From Taxillus chinensis (Eukaryota > Streptophyta > Magnoliopsida > Santalales > Loranthaceae): a stretch of 64,000 nucleotides of DNA. The notes beneath the pieces were generated by a model. It saw nothing but the letters and a program-made list of their open reading frames with translations. It ran no database searches and was not told where the DNA came from. The stretch is from NCBI GenBank assembly GCA_023512835.1, contig CM042087.1:18375260-18439259 (forward strand), given 5' to 3'. A program made the position numbers and the translations under genes. Of this stretch, positions 32,673 through 43,488 are shown one piece after another. Within the stretch, counting starts at the first letter, position 1. Every line of letters begins with the position of its first letter.

Positions 32673-34361
32673 CTTCACATTTAATCTTCCACCAGTATAT
32701 TTTCTTTCAGAACTTGCATTGTGATTTTTTTTTTTTGAAAGTAGAGAACACATACTAAACTTAATGTTAAACATGCCTACTGCCTCACGTGCCTATGCTC
32801 AAATATAGATATCTAATGTCATTTTGGGAGGATGCTTGCGTTTCCCGACTGAAGTCGTTTAAGCTAACATAATTAAAACGGATATGAATAACTTCTTTAG
32901 GATTTCATGATTCTAATCTCCACTCATCACCACATGATGAATGCTTTTTCATATTGATTGCTTTATTAACTTGTATGGTTGAAGAAATGAAATGGGTTAG
33001 CTCGGAATGCTTAGTGATAGTACTCACAATCGCAGTCTGATTAGCTCCTGAAGTGTAGTTTCGTAATGGATAGAGAGTGACATTTCAAGATCTCAATTTT
33101 TAACAGGTAATGCCATCGATAGGATCGCATGATCTACGGGGGAGAAAATGCTTTATTCATTATCCAAGTAATACCCCCCGTATATGTCTCGTGACCTCTT
33201 TCCTGGCTGTTTATCTGAGGGGGAGTCTATCACTGAGAGGATCGCATGATCTAAGGGGGAGCAACCTTTGTAATAATCCCCTAATATGTCTTGGATGCTC
33301 CTTCCTCTAAACTATCACTTCCGGATCTACCTGGACATGCATTATTGAATCAGATTTGTGGCATGCAAGGATGTTTTTCTTCATTCAACCGTGCATTTTA
33401 ATCGGATAATCATTTGCTTGCTTTCAACATGTATTCATTCCTACCGTCTCACTCATGAATCCTAAGTTGGACAAATCATATGATTTTTAATTATTTTAGC
33501 TATGTTGTTCAGCAGGACGATTTCACTATGTTGACCAATATGAACTCGTATATTTATTATCTGACATATGTTTTGATTCAGTAACAATGATCAATCTCTT
33601 GTTTGTATATGTCTTTTACATTCCCTTTCAATGCATTAAGTTCGGATTCTCATTAGTTCGGATTTAGATGCACACATCTGATTATATTCTCATATCCATA
33701 CTAATTCCTCCCTGTTAAGCTTGTGTTCTTTTAGCTTATTTTCGGGAAGCTACAGGTCCAAATTCTCTTTGCACCTTTATCGATACATCTCGTCTATAGT
33801 CTCGGATTTCAAGTGTTGTGGTACTTCTCTTCTCTTCAACTTCAAGACAGCAAAGGAATCTACTTCTCTCTTACCGCACTCTATTTCTCCGGACACGGTC
33901 TACTTTTCATCCGAATGATCTTCTCTCGGATATTATTTACTCCGGATGATTGTCGGTTCATTCCTCCGGACTCTTGGAACTCTCAAATCGTGATAAATCA
34001 TGTTTTATTATATATCACGTGCTTTTGAGGAGGGGTAATGATGGTACATTAAATGCATATCCCGGGATGCACACACTTCCCAAAGAAGGCAAACAGCTGT
34101 TATCACTCCCTGGTCATGCCGTCTCCACGTCATCTCTATATTCGGAGGCGCGCCGATATCAAGACTAATGACATCAGCCTGTCACGCGGGTCACTGTTTC
34201 ACTTGCTTAATCCCTAGACCCGCTGACAATCCCGGACTCGGTCCTATATATCCTGGACATTCCTGCACAGCACGAGTTTTACATTTTCCAAATCCCTAAA
34301 CCCCTCGTCGCTCCTTCAATCCCTTAGACCTCACCTCCTTCTCCTCTTAAACTTTCTTTAA
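32673..34361 (+). other. Copia C spacer between pol and env-like ORF
   Basis: About 1.7 kb, non-coding, homologous to 2068-3372 of B for most of its length. Three purine tracts lie at 33134-33145, 33215-33225 and 33251-33262; the first and third sit inside a repeated ggatcgcatgatcta segment. A TATA-like box (34244-34253), an aaatccctaaacccctc motif and a CT-rich leader precede the ORF. Confidence 0.75.
34244..34253 (+). promoter_or_regulatory. TATA-like box before C env-like ORF
   Basis: ctatatatcc, about 118 bp upstream of ATG 34362. Same arrangement as the boxes at 11224 and 22439. Confidence 0.55.
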
Positions 34362-34850
34362 ATGGCACCCAAAACTTCTCTTTCCAGTGTTAACCCCGGC
34401 CATCTGGTTGATTGGCGTGCAGTCTCCGATCCTCCAGCTTGGTTTCTTGAACTCCGCCCACTCCTGGAAGCCTCTCACATCCTAAACCTAATCTCTAATC
34501 CTGTTGATCTTCTTATTGAAGACATACTTGAGTTCTACCAACGGATTCGTTGCACCACGGGCTCCATTATCTCCTACGTCCACGGTGAATCCATATTGGT
34601 CACCCTTGCTGTCCTCCGTGCCGCCCTCAATCTACCTCTCGGTGATCCTCAGCGCTCGGATGCTGAGACCGTGGCTACTTCCATGGGTTGCTCCTACAAA
34701 GGGAAGGAGTACAAGATGAAGTCTTTCCAAGGTCGCTACCGTTGTCTGGCAACCATCCTGAGTCGATGCTTCTTGGCTCGTACCACTGCTCTGGATTCCA
34801 TCCCATACGACCTTCTATTGGCTATGTACGACATCCTTGAGCGTCTCCCG
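34362..34850 (+). pseudogene. Copia C env-like ORF, N-terminal part
   Basis: ATG 34362 (MAPKTSLSS), open without a stop for about 163 codons. Landmarks shared with the A ORFs: 'WRAVSDPPAWFLELRPLLEA', 'VDLLIEDILEFY', 'SYVHGESILVTLAVLRAALNLPLG', and further on 'IPYDLLLAMYDIL'. It fits the env-like / plant-transposon domain of SIRE-like elements better than A1/A2 do. It is truncated at about 34850 by fusion to A-family RT; whether it once ended in a protease domain cannot be seen. Confidence 0.72.
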
Positions 34851-35509
34851 AAAAGGATCACCCTTGATAGTCCAAATTTATGTGGATGACATCATATTCG
34901 GATCAAGGGACAAAAAGCAATGTGAAGACTTCTCCCATCTAATGAAAAGTGAATATGAAATGAGCATGATGGGAGAACTGTCATTCTTCCTTGGATTGGA
35001 GGTCAAGCAGGTGGAGGATGTGATTTTTCTCAGTCAAACCAAATACACCAAGGAGATACTGAAGAAGTTTAAGATGACTGATGTGACTCACATGAAAAAT
35101 CCCATTCCTACAAACGCCAAACTGGATATGGATGAAGCAGGCAAGGAAGTGGATATCTCAGAATACAGAACCATGATTGGATCCTTGCTGTACCTGACAG
35201 CAAGTAGACCTGACATAATGTTTGCAACATGCATCTGTGCCAGATACCAAGCTAATCCCAAGGAATCCCACTTGTCTCACATCAAGAGGATTATGCGGTA
35301 TCTAAAGGGAACTGAAAATTTGGGACTATGGTATCCAAGAGAGTCTGATTTCAAACTGAGAGGATATTCAGATGCAGACTTTGACGGCTGCAAGATTGAT
35401 AAGAAGAGCACAAGTGGAACATGCCAACTTCTTGGCAATAGACTTGTATCCTGGTTTAGCAAGAAACAGAATTCAGTTTCAACCTCCACCGCTGAAGCTG
35501 AATACATTG
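34851..35509 (+). pseudogene. Copia fragment E (A family), RT and start of RNase H
   Basis: Picks up at the residues before the catalytic YVDD and runs open through [32 protein letters not shown] and SVSTSTAEAEYI. Closer to intact than A2: it keeps Gln where A2 has a stop at 20016 and keeps the ~20 residues A2 lost at 20093. The left end is a 6-bp microhomology join (aaaagg) to C. The right end is a solo LTR insertion. Stepping over the LTR and one target-duplication copy (2969 bp) continues the same frame at 38479. Confidence 0.85.
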
Positions 35510-38473
35510 TGTCATCACCCGTTTTTGACCGGGCTCGTACTGGCTTTTGTGAAAGGACTCCATGCTAGTTCATTCCATTGATCCTAGAGTCATCCCTGCA
35601 CAAGGCTCGCACAAACCATTAAAGAAAAGAAAAACACAGAGTCGCCACCAAACAAATTAAAGGTGTGATTGGGCACCTAGAAAAAGAAAGGTCTACGGTT
35701 CCAGAGAATTAGGTTCGGGAGTCGGTTACGTGTGGGGAAGGAAGAAAAATTCTTGCACCCCCACAACGCCCACAATTGGTACCTAGTCTTGATCTATGGG
35801 TGTTTGCTTGCTCTATTATTTATTCTAAAAAAAGAGTTTTTGTATTTTTAATTTTAAGAAAAAGAAAGATTTTAGGATCTAGGCCTTAAAACAACAAAGA
35901 AAAAGATTTTAATAAAGTAAATAAAAAGGGACATTCTAATTTTAGAAAAAGAATGTGGGATCTAGGCCCATGTGACAGATTGTATTTTTATAAGAAAACA
36001 AAAGTAATTTTCCTTTTTTAGAAAAGAAAACAAAAGTAATTTGAATTCAAATAAGAAAATACCGCCACAATTGATATTGGCCCGGGACTAGGATGTGAGC
36101 ATGTAGGGCTCAACCCCCATGACCGCCCGGGCCTTATTTAAATTTTCTAGAAAAGATTTAAGTTTTGTTTTTTTACATTTTTTTATTTTTTTTGAAAATA
36201 ATAAAAGGAAGAAAAAAAAGGAGATGCAAGATGTTTGTTTTTTATATTTTCGTTTTTCACTTTAGAGAGATGAGGAAAAAAGGAAAAAAGAGCGATTTTT
36301 GGGTTTTATGTTTGAAAACGGGGCATATAAAAAAAAAAAAAATAAAATAAAAATAAAATAGAAGTAGAGAACCTGGAGGAAAGAAAATGATGTAGGTGGG
36401 AGCCCCTTTTCCTTCGAGTAATGCCTTCAAAGCGTTTCCGAAAGCACAAAAGGTTAGAAAAAGAATTTTTCCAGTGTCGGCTCCTCCCCGTAAAGACGAA
36501 CGGTGATTTCTTCCCTTAGAAAATGAGTATATCTCTCTTGTGATTCCGGATACTCTCTCTCTCCCTTTTTATCTCTCGGAAATTTTGTCGAAAAGCTCTC
36601 TCTCGGATAACCTCCTCCGATACTGATAATCGATGCCTTTTCTCTTTACCTCTTGGGGCTCTATTTATAGGAATCCCGGGGGGGGAGACGGCCCTTGCCT
36701 CGGCATTTATTGGATGCCTTACGGTCCCCATGAGTCACTACAACGTTCCAATGAATTAATGACTTCGGAAATGGGATTCTCGGTTCCCGATTTACAATAA
36801 TTCACGGTTCCGTGCTTTAAAAAGGAGTCCCGGGGGTTCGAAAATAAATAAATCGTTTGAGATTATTTAATCCTCGTTGTACTGGACGCTTTGGTGGGTA
36901 AGGGGCGGAATGCATTTCCGGATGTATTGGAGCCGTTGGGAATTAATGGTTATGCAATCCCCGGGGTCAACCGTGATGTCCCGAGGAAAATGACATTTAA
37001 TTACAGAGGTCTTCGTCCTATGCTCAAAAATGGAGTTCCGAGACATTTGAATGTAATATTTGGAGACTCCTCGATTCCCACGCTTAAAAAGAGGGTTCCG
37101 AGACACTCGGGCATTTAATGCACTTAAAAAGAATTTTCGGAGTCCCGATGCTTTGAGTCACTCCCGCCCTAGAGGAGCTATTTTGGAGTTTTTCAAAATT
37201 ATTGACCGGGTTTGACCTCCTGGATCTAGGCTTATTCCGGATCGGTGGCCTTATTCCGATCAATAGGTCCTCATTCCGTATTAACAAGTCCTTATTCCGA
37301 CTAATGAGCTTATTCCGCATTGGTAGCTCGGATTTGACCAAGTTTGACCTCCGGTTGGGCATGGTCGGGATGCCCAGTCGGTAAGTCCTTATTCCGCATC
37401 GGTTGACCAAGTTTGACCACCGGATTTGGGCTTAGTCCGGATCGTAAGTCCTTACTCCGCATCGAGTTGACCAAGTTTGACCACCGGATTAGCCCGGATT
37501 TGGGGTTCGATTTGACCAAGTTTGACCCCTGGATCTGGGCTTAGTCGATTTGACCAAGTTTGACCATCGGATTTGGGTTTCCCCAAAAATATCCGTGTGG
37601 GGGGCTCGCTCCGCCGGGTGGCGCCTCTCCTGGGGCTTCCTTAGGCCTCTCTTGTTATCACTTGCTGTGTTAGGAGAATGCCTTTTGTATATATACCTGG
37701 CGAAGGAGAAGCAAAATTGGCAATGTGGGACAAACATGCATATGAAGAACCAAAATTCGTGGAAAATTGGCAGATTTCTGGAGCAACTTCAAAAATTCAT
37801 AACTTTTTCCACAGAGCTCGGATTAAGGCCAAATTGGTCTTGTTTTGCTCGAAATTCGGTTATCTATCTTATGAAAGTGGAATCACTCCAAAAGGATCAT
37901 CCATTTAGGAGAAAAGTGGGAAATACCGCACATAGGTACATGATAAAGTGAGCATTCTGCCCGTCCGATTCAAAAATTCATAGTTAATTGCATAGAACTC
38001 GGATTAACTTCAAACCAGATGGAGATGATAGATAAAGATGTTATCTAACTAATGCAATTGACTTTGTTCATATCCAATGAGTATTGAGAAAGTTATTGGC
38101 AAAAAAAAAAGGGGTGTGCACTATTTTTTTTCCCCAAATTTGCACAAGGTTTGGTTGCCAAATTTGAAAAATCATAACTAATTGAATACAACCCAAATAT
38201 TCTCAAACCAATTGGAAATGATAGATAAAGATGTTATCTAACTAATGCAATTGACTTTGTTGGATTACGACAAGTATCGGGGAAGTTATTAGTAAAATAG
38301 CGGGCTGCCCACCGGTTGTCCAATTCAACTTGGTATTTTTATCATAATCATTTCATTTCTCCTCGGAATCAAGTGTGGTCAAGTGCGTTATTCTCCGAAT
38401 GTTATCCTCTATCACTTAGTGGTCCTTTGCCAAGTACGGTTGCGATCTAACCTAGTCAAAATGGGGTACAACA
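35510..38473 (-). mobile_element. Tat/Ogre-type solo LTR (2964 bp) in copia E
   Basis: Ends TGTCATCACCCG (left) and ggggtacaaca (right), flanked by perfect 5-bp target duplications cattg (35505-35509 and 38474-38478). No PBS, PPT or coding region. It has the gagtcgccaccaaac box (about 35640) and gttcgggagtcggttacgtg (about 35710) typical of the lineage, and a TATA-like box on the minus strand at 36661-36670. A region at 37190-37560 repeats gaccaagtttgacc with ccttattccgc-type words. Confidence 0.92.
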
Positions 38474-38795
38474 CATTGCTGCAGGAAGCTGTTGTGCTCA
38501 GTTGCTTTGGATGGCCAGTCAACTTTCAGACTATGGGTTTAACCTGAAGGTTGTGCCTTTGTACTGTGACAATACAAGTGCCATTGCAATCTCCAACAAT
38601 CCTGTTATGCATCCCAAAACCAAGCACATTGAAGTCAGACATCACTTCATACGTGACCATGTGCTGAAGAAAGACATTTCTCTGGAGTATATATCCACTG
38701 ATGACCAGCTTGCCGAGATATTCACCAAACCACTGTAAGAAGCCAGGTTCAATGAACTCCTAACAAAACTTGGCATGTTAGATTTAAATTCATAG
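38474..38795 (+). pseudogene. Copia E RNase H C-terminal part
   Basis: Continues E after the solo LTR: LLWMASQLSDYGFNLK, LYCDNTSAIAISNNPVMHP, EIFTKPL. There is a TAA at 38736-38738, where other copies have CAA (Gln), and a natural TAG at 38793-38795. About 80 bp of post-pol A-family sequence follows, ending at about 38876. Confidence 0.85.
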
Positions 38796-39659
38796 GTCTC
38801 ACAACATGTCTTGTGTTTCATCTCAACCTAATTACCTATGCATGAACATAAGTATGACACTGTTAATGACTGTTTATGTCTCACAGCCACAAAAGCCCGG
38901 GTTTGTTTAAAAAGAATTTGGGGTTTTATCTTAAAAACGAAGAAGTAGGGTCTGATGTCGTGATGAGCATACTATGAAGCTCAGATTCACTATTGGACCC
39001 AATGTTGGCCAAGTGGCGAGGATATGAGCATGAAAGGTCAATCCCACGGCCACCGGGCCTTTGAAAACGTTTTTGTGTATTTCTGGATAAAAAGGGGGGG
39101 AGATTTCTAATATAGTTTATAATAAAAATGTGAGAGAGAAGGGAATAAGAACCTTAAAATCGAAGTTGATGTTCCTGCCAGTGACTTATTCCTTTTTTGG
39201 AATGCTTGACGAGTGCAAGGACCAAAACCCAGTAAGGGGAATGCTTGATGTCCTTTTCAGCTTCAGCCCGCAAGAATTTATTCTAAGAACAACACCACGC
39301 TTGTTGAATCCTTGAACTCCTTGTTGGACTCTCTATGTGGCTAGCTGTCAGTCTCAAAAGATAAAAAGATCTCCTACCCTCTTGTTTGGTGGAGCAAATG
39401 ACTATTTATAAAAGTTTTGGAGGGGACAGACGGCATCTTGGGAACTTGGAGAATTAAATGATGTGACCTTTGGAGTTCCCATGCATTGACAGCAAGTTTC
39501 AAGAATGACATATGCATTTACGAGGTGAAAACGGGTCCCCAGGCATTAAACATGCGTTCTGAGCCGTTTGGAATTAATTTCGAGAGACACAGCGCCCACT
39601 TTACTGTGCACTTAAAAGGGAAGCAAAAATGGTGTCGTTCTGGGGTTTGCAGATCGCAA

Positions 39660-40440
39660 GGATGAAGGCTAGAGGATGGAGGCTGCCTTGAAGGTCATAG
39701 GTCGGAGGTTAGAGGCTGCCTCGAAGGTCGTAGTTGAAGGCTGCCTCGAAGGATCGAAGGTTGCAGCTGCCTCGAAGGGTCGAAGGTTACAGCTGAAGCT
39801 CAGGGGTCGAAGGTTGGAGGCTGCCTCGAAGGTCGTAGCTGAAGGCTGCCTTGAAGGATCGAAGGTTGCAGCTGCCTTGAAGGGTTGAAGGTTACAGCTG
39901 AAGGTCAGGGGTCGAAGGTTGGAGGCTGCCTCGAAGGTCGTAGCTGAAGGCTGCCTTGAAGGATCGAAGGTTGCAGCTGCCTCGAAGGGTCGAAGGTTAC
40001 ATCTGAAGGTCAGGGGTCGAAGGTTGGAGGCTGCCTCGAAGGTCGTAGCTGAAGGCTGCCTTGAAGGATCGAAGGTTGCAGCTGCCTCGAAGGGTCGAAG
40101 GTTACAGCTGAAGGTTAGGGGTCGAAGGTTGGAGGCTGTCTCGAAGGTCGTAGCTGAAGGCTGCCTTGAAGGATCGAAGGTTGCAGCTCCCTCGAAGGGT
40201 CGAAGGTTACAGCTGAAGGTCAGGGGTCGAAGGTTGGAGGCTGCCTCGGAGGTCGTAGCTGAAGGCTGCCTTGAACGATCGGAGGTTGCAGCTGCCTCGA
40301 AGGGTCGAAGGTTCCGGTGAAGGTCGGGGGTCGAAGGTTGGAGGCTACCTCGAAGGTCATAGCGTAGGTGCCTTGAACGATCGGAGGTTGCAGCTGCCTC
40401 GAAGGGTCGAAGGTTACAGCTGAAGGTCAGGGGTCGAAGG
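39660..40440 (-). repeat. 105-bp tandem repeat in F LTR
   Basis: The unit begins caggggtcgaaggttgg and recurs at about 39801, 39906, 40011, 40116, 40221 and 40326, a constant 105-bp step, about seven copies. It is itself built from shorter cgaaggt/gctgcc words. It creates spurious repetitive ORFs on the plus strand. Confidence 0.88.
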
Positions 40441-41130
40441 TTGGAGGCTGCCTCGGAGGGTCGTAGGGTCGGAGCTGAAGGTTGCCTCGAAGGTCGTAGG
40501 GTTGAAGCTGAAGGTTGCCTCGAAGGTCGTAGGGTGGGAGCTGAAGGCTTCCTTGAAGGGTTGAAGGTCGTAGCCTACTTCGAAGGGTCGGAGGTGAAGT
40601 TTGCCTCGAAGGTCGTAGGGTCGGAGCTGAAGGTTGCCTCGAAGGTCGTAGGGTCGAAGCTGAAGGTTGCCTCGAAGGGTTGAAGGTCGTAGCCTGCTTC
40701 GAAGGGTCGGAGGTTGCCTCGAAGGTCGTGGGAACGGAGCTGAAGGTTGCCTTGAAGAGTTGAAGGTCGTAGGTTGCCTTGGAGGGTCGAAGGTTGAGAC
40801 TACGAGGCTACGAGGCGGCGCTGCGCAGTTGTGGCTACGAGGCTGCACTGCGAGTCTTTGACCACGAGTCTTCGAGTGTGAGGGCAAGTGAGCTACGAGG
40901 CTACGAAGCTACAAGCGCAGGCTTGGACTACGAGTCTTCGAGGCAGCAGCTACGAATCTTCGAATGTGAGTGCTGCGGGTGCAGGCTTGGCAACGAGGCT
41001 TCGAGACTGACTGCTGCGAGGCTTCGAATGTAAGTGCTGCGAGTGCAGGCTTGGACTACGAGTCATTGACTACGAGTCTTCGAGTGAGTGCTGCAACTGC
41101 AGGCTTGGACTACGAGTCTTCGAGGTAGTG
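40441..41130 (-). repeat. Degenerate TCGAAGG/CTACGAG word array in F LTR
   Basis: Continues the 105-bp array with irregular words: cctcgaaggtcgtaggg to about 40790, then ctacgaggctacgagg and gactacgagtcttcgag to about 41130. No coding meaning. Confidence 0.75.
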
Positions 41131-41420
41131 GCATAAATTCGCCTGTACTGTTTCTGGGGATTTCCACAATCACATTTTCAGTCGGTTTGACCGAGGGCAT
41201 TGACTATCTTTCCGCACGTTTCACCTTTGATGCCCAAAACTATTTTCGTCATAACTTCTTCGTTTTAAGTCGGATTTGGGCACGGTCAAGTGCATTGGTT
41301 TCCAAATTTCGTCCTCTATCCTTTGGTGTTGACCTTGGGACATTTTGAGATCCCTTAGAAATGACTTTCATTTTTGGATTTCTCGGTTGTGATCTGGCCC
41401 GGTCAAAATGGGGTCCAACA

Positions 41421-41434
41421 ACTGCCCCTCTTTG
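41421..41434 (-). other. Polypurine tract of element F
   Basis: On the minus strand GCAAAGAGGGGCAGT abuts the LTR start TGTTGGACCCC. This fixes the orientation of all Tat-type LTRs in the window. Confidence 0.82.
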
Positions 41435-41544
41435 CGCGTTGTTTGTGTACGAATGATGTGCAAAGATAAGACCGTACCCATTTTGACCAGGCGATTCTTC
41501 TCTCAGGGATTGATATTTTGCGGTTTTGGTGTGGTTTGGCACGC

Positions 41545-42510
41545 GGGTGAGTATGGCTTTGGATAATTGGCATGCGGGTGAGCATGGCTTTGGATATTGA
41601 GCATGCGGGTGAGCATGGCTTTCGATAATTGGCATGCGGGTGAGCACGGCTTGGGATAATTGGCATGCGGGTGAGCATGGCTTTGGATAATTGGCATGCG
41701 GGTGAGCATGGCTTTGGATAATTGGCATGTGGGTGAGCATGGGTTTGGATAATTGGCGTGCGGGTGAGCATGGTTTGAGATAATTGGCATGCGGGTGAGC
41801 ATGGCTTTGGATAATTGGCATGCGGGTGAGCATGGCTTTGGATATTGGCATGCGGGCAAGCATGGCTTTGGATGATTGGCATGCGAGTGAGCATGGCTTT
41901 GGATGATTGGCATGCGGGTGAGCATGGGTTTGGATAATTGGAATGCGGGTGAGCATGGCTTTGGATAATTGGCGTGCGGGTGAGCATGGCTTGGGATAAT
42001 TGGCATGCGGGTGAGCATGGCTTTGGATAATTGGCATGCGGGTGAGCATGGGTTTGGATAATTGGCGTGCGGGTGAGCATGGCTTGGGATAATTGGCATG
42101 CGGGTGAGCATGGCTTTGGATAATTGGCATGCGGGTGAGCATGGCTTTGGATATTTGGCATGCGGGCAAGCATGGCTTTGGATGATTGGCATGCGAGTGA
42201 GCATGGCTTTGGATGACTGGCATGCGGGTGAGCATGGCTTTGGATAATTGGCATGCGGGTGAGCATGGCTTGAGATAATTGGCATGCGAGTGAGCATGGC
42301 TTTGGATATTTGGCATGCGGGCGAGCATGGCTTTGGATGATTGGCATGCGAGTGAGCATGGCTTTGGATGACTGGCATGCGGGTGAGCATGGCTTTGGAT
42401 AATTGGCATGCGGGTGAGCATGGCTTGGGATAATTGGCATGCGGGTGATCATGGCTTTGGATAATTGGCATGCGGGTGAGCATGGCTTGGGATAATTGGC
42501 ATGCGGGTTT
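41545..42510 (-). repeat. 31-bp tandem array (about 31 copies) in F 3' UTR
   Basis: The unit gcatggctttggataattgg plus catgcgggtga repeats with a 31-bp step and small variants (gggataatt, ggatgatt, ggatattt). Arrays in the 3' UTR are known for Tat/Ogre-like elements and can seed satellites. Since 31 is not a multiple of 3, all minus-strand frames read open as repeats; these long ORFs are not genes. Confidence 0.92.
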
Positions 42511-43488
42511 CTCCGTTGGGGATGAAACTTCCTTCATTTCTTGAGTTCTAAGGCTTATCCACTGGGAGTTTTGGACGCCGTGCCCTGACAACAGTCCTAC
42601 AATTGGACAGGAGCTAACATGCCGTACGTAGGAATGATGCGTAAAATGTGGTTAATGCATGAGGTGCGCAAAACCTTTTGAGAATGTGCATGAGGTGTAT
42701 AAAATTTGGGGCAGAGATGATCTTAAGGAGATTCTGGTGTCGTTTCTTCGAAAAAGTACGTTGCCAAATGACTTGGTGTTCTCTTCTCCTACTAGCGAGC
42801 AAACTGTTAAGTATCTTGAGTCATAGTTTCCTTTAGGCAAAGGTCTAGGGCTTTTGTTGTCGCCTCATGCAAACCTCACGGACAAGCAAGGTTTAAGAAA
42901 CTCCAGCGGGGAATTGCTCAATTTTAAAATGATTTAAAAAAGCCAAAACCATATTTATTTGAAAAGACATTTTGCACTTACAATTACATCATTACATATG
43001 GCACAAGGTGTTTATCATCATGCAAAGTTAAACTAAACTCCTTTTGTAGAACAAGGACAATAGCTTCAAAAGACATGTTTTGTAAAGTTGATCAGAGTAT
43101 GCTTAAGATTTGACCAGTCCTTTGGTTCACAGCCCAGTCCCTGGTTTGAAGTAGTGTGGCGATATTCCCGCGACTGTTTGCTTGGGAGTTCAAGAGTTGT
43201 ACTCCACCTTGGTTCTCTTAGAAGATCGGGGATCCCGATGTCGTTGTACTTTTTGTTGGCTTTGTATTTTACCCTTGGCGCCCTTTCGGGTTTTCACCAA
43301 GTCCGCCTTTTCTTTCTTTTTATTGAGCTTTGTGTTTTACCCTTGGTGCCCTTTCAGGTTTTCACCAAGTCCGCTCTTGGGCTACAAAATTCGTTTGTTG
43401 GGTCATACTCAAACTTTATTGCCATATGCCCATGGTGAGGGCAAGATTTGGCCCTTTCATGTGAAGGACCCAAACATGAGGTTTTGAG
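42511..43488 (-). other. F 3' untranslated region between pol and array
   Basis: No coding region seen. It contains a duplicated segment at about 43262-43310 and 43328-43378 (ttttacccttgg.gccctttc, then gggttttcaccaagtccgc), which shares the step with nothing else in the window. Confidence 0.6.

Larger units (their letters stand above)
28280..34850 (+). mobile_element. Copia element C (same family as B), both ends lost
   Basis: Plus-strand copy of the B family running from mid-gag through pol, spacer and the beginning of an env-like ORF. No LTR, PBS or PPT remains. The left end abuts the G LTR end; the right end fuses to A-family RT at about 34851. It supplies the evidence that B once had an env-like ORF. 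Confidence 0.85.
38877..41420 (-). mobile_element. 3' LTR of element F (about 2544 bp)
   Basis: On the minus strand it starts TGTTGGACCCCATTTTG right after the PPT and runs to about 38877 (TGTCTCACAGCC on plus), where copia E homology stops. The left end is approximate. A TATA-like box lies at 39405-39414 (minus). A 105-bp tandem repeat and TCGWAG-word sequence fill more than half of it. Confidence 0.75.

Noticed and set aside
37550..37951. 133-codon ORF in the solo LTR
   Set aside because: Overlaps the end-region of a solo LTR; no domain; other Tat LTRs lack it.
39676..40320. Plus-strand ORFs with GRRLEAASKV repeats
   Set aside because: Product of the 105-bp LTR repeat (divisible by 3); antisense to the LTR, no protein family resemblance.
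41249..42591. Three overlapping minus-strand ORFs of 349-390 codons
   Set aside because: They read the 31-bp tandem array in all three frames; the 31-bp period and lack of stops in the unit explain them.
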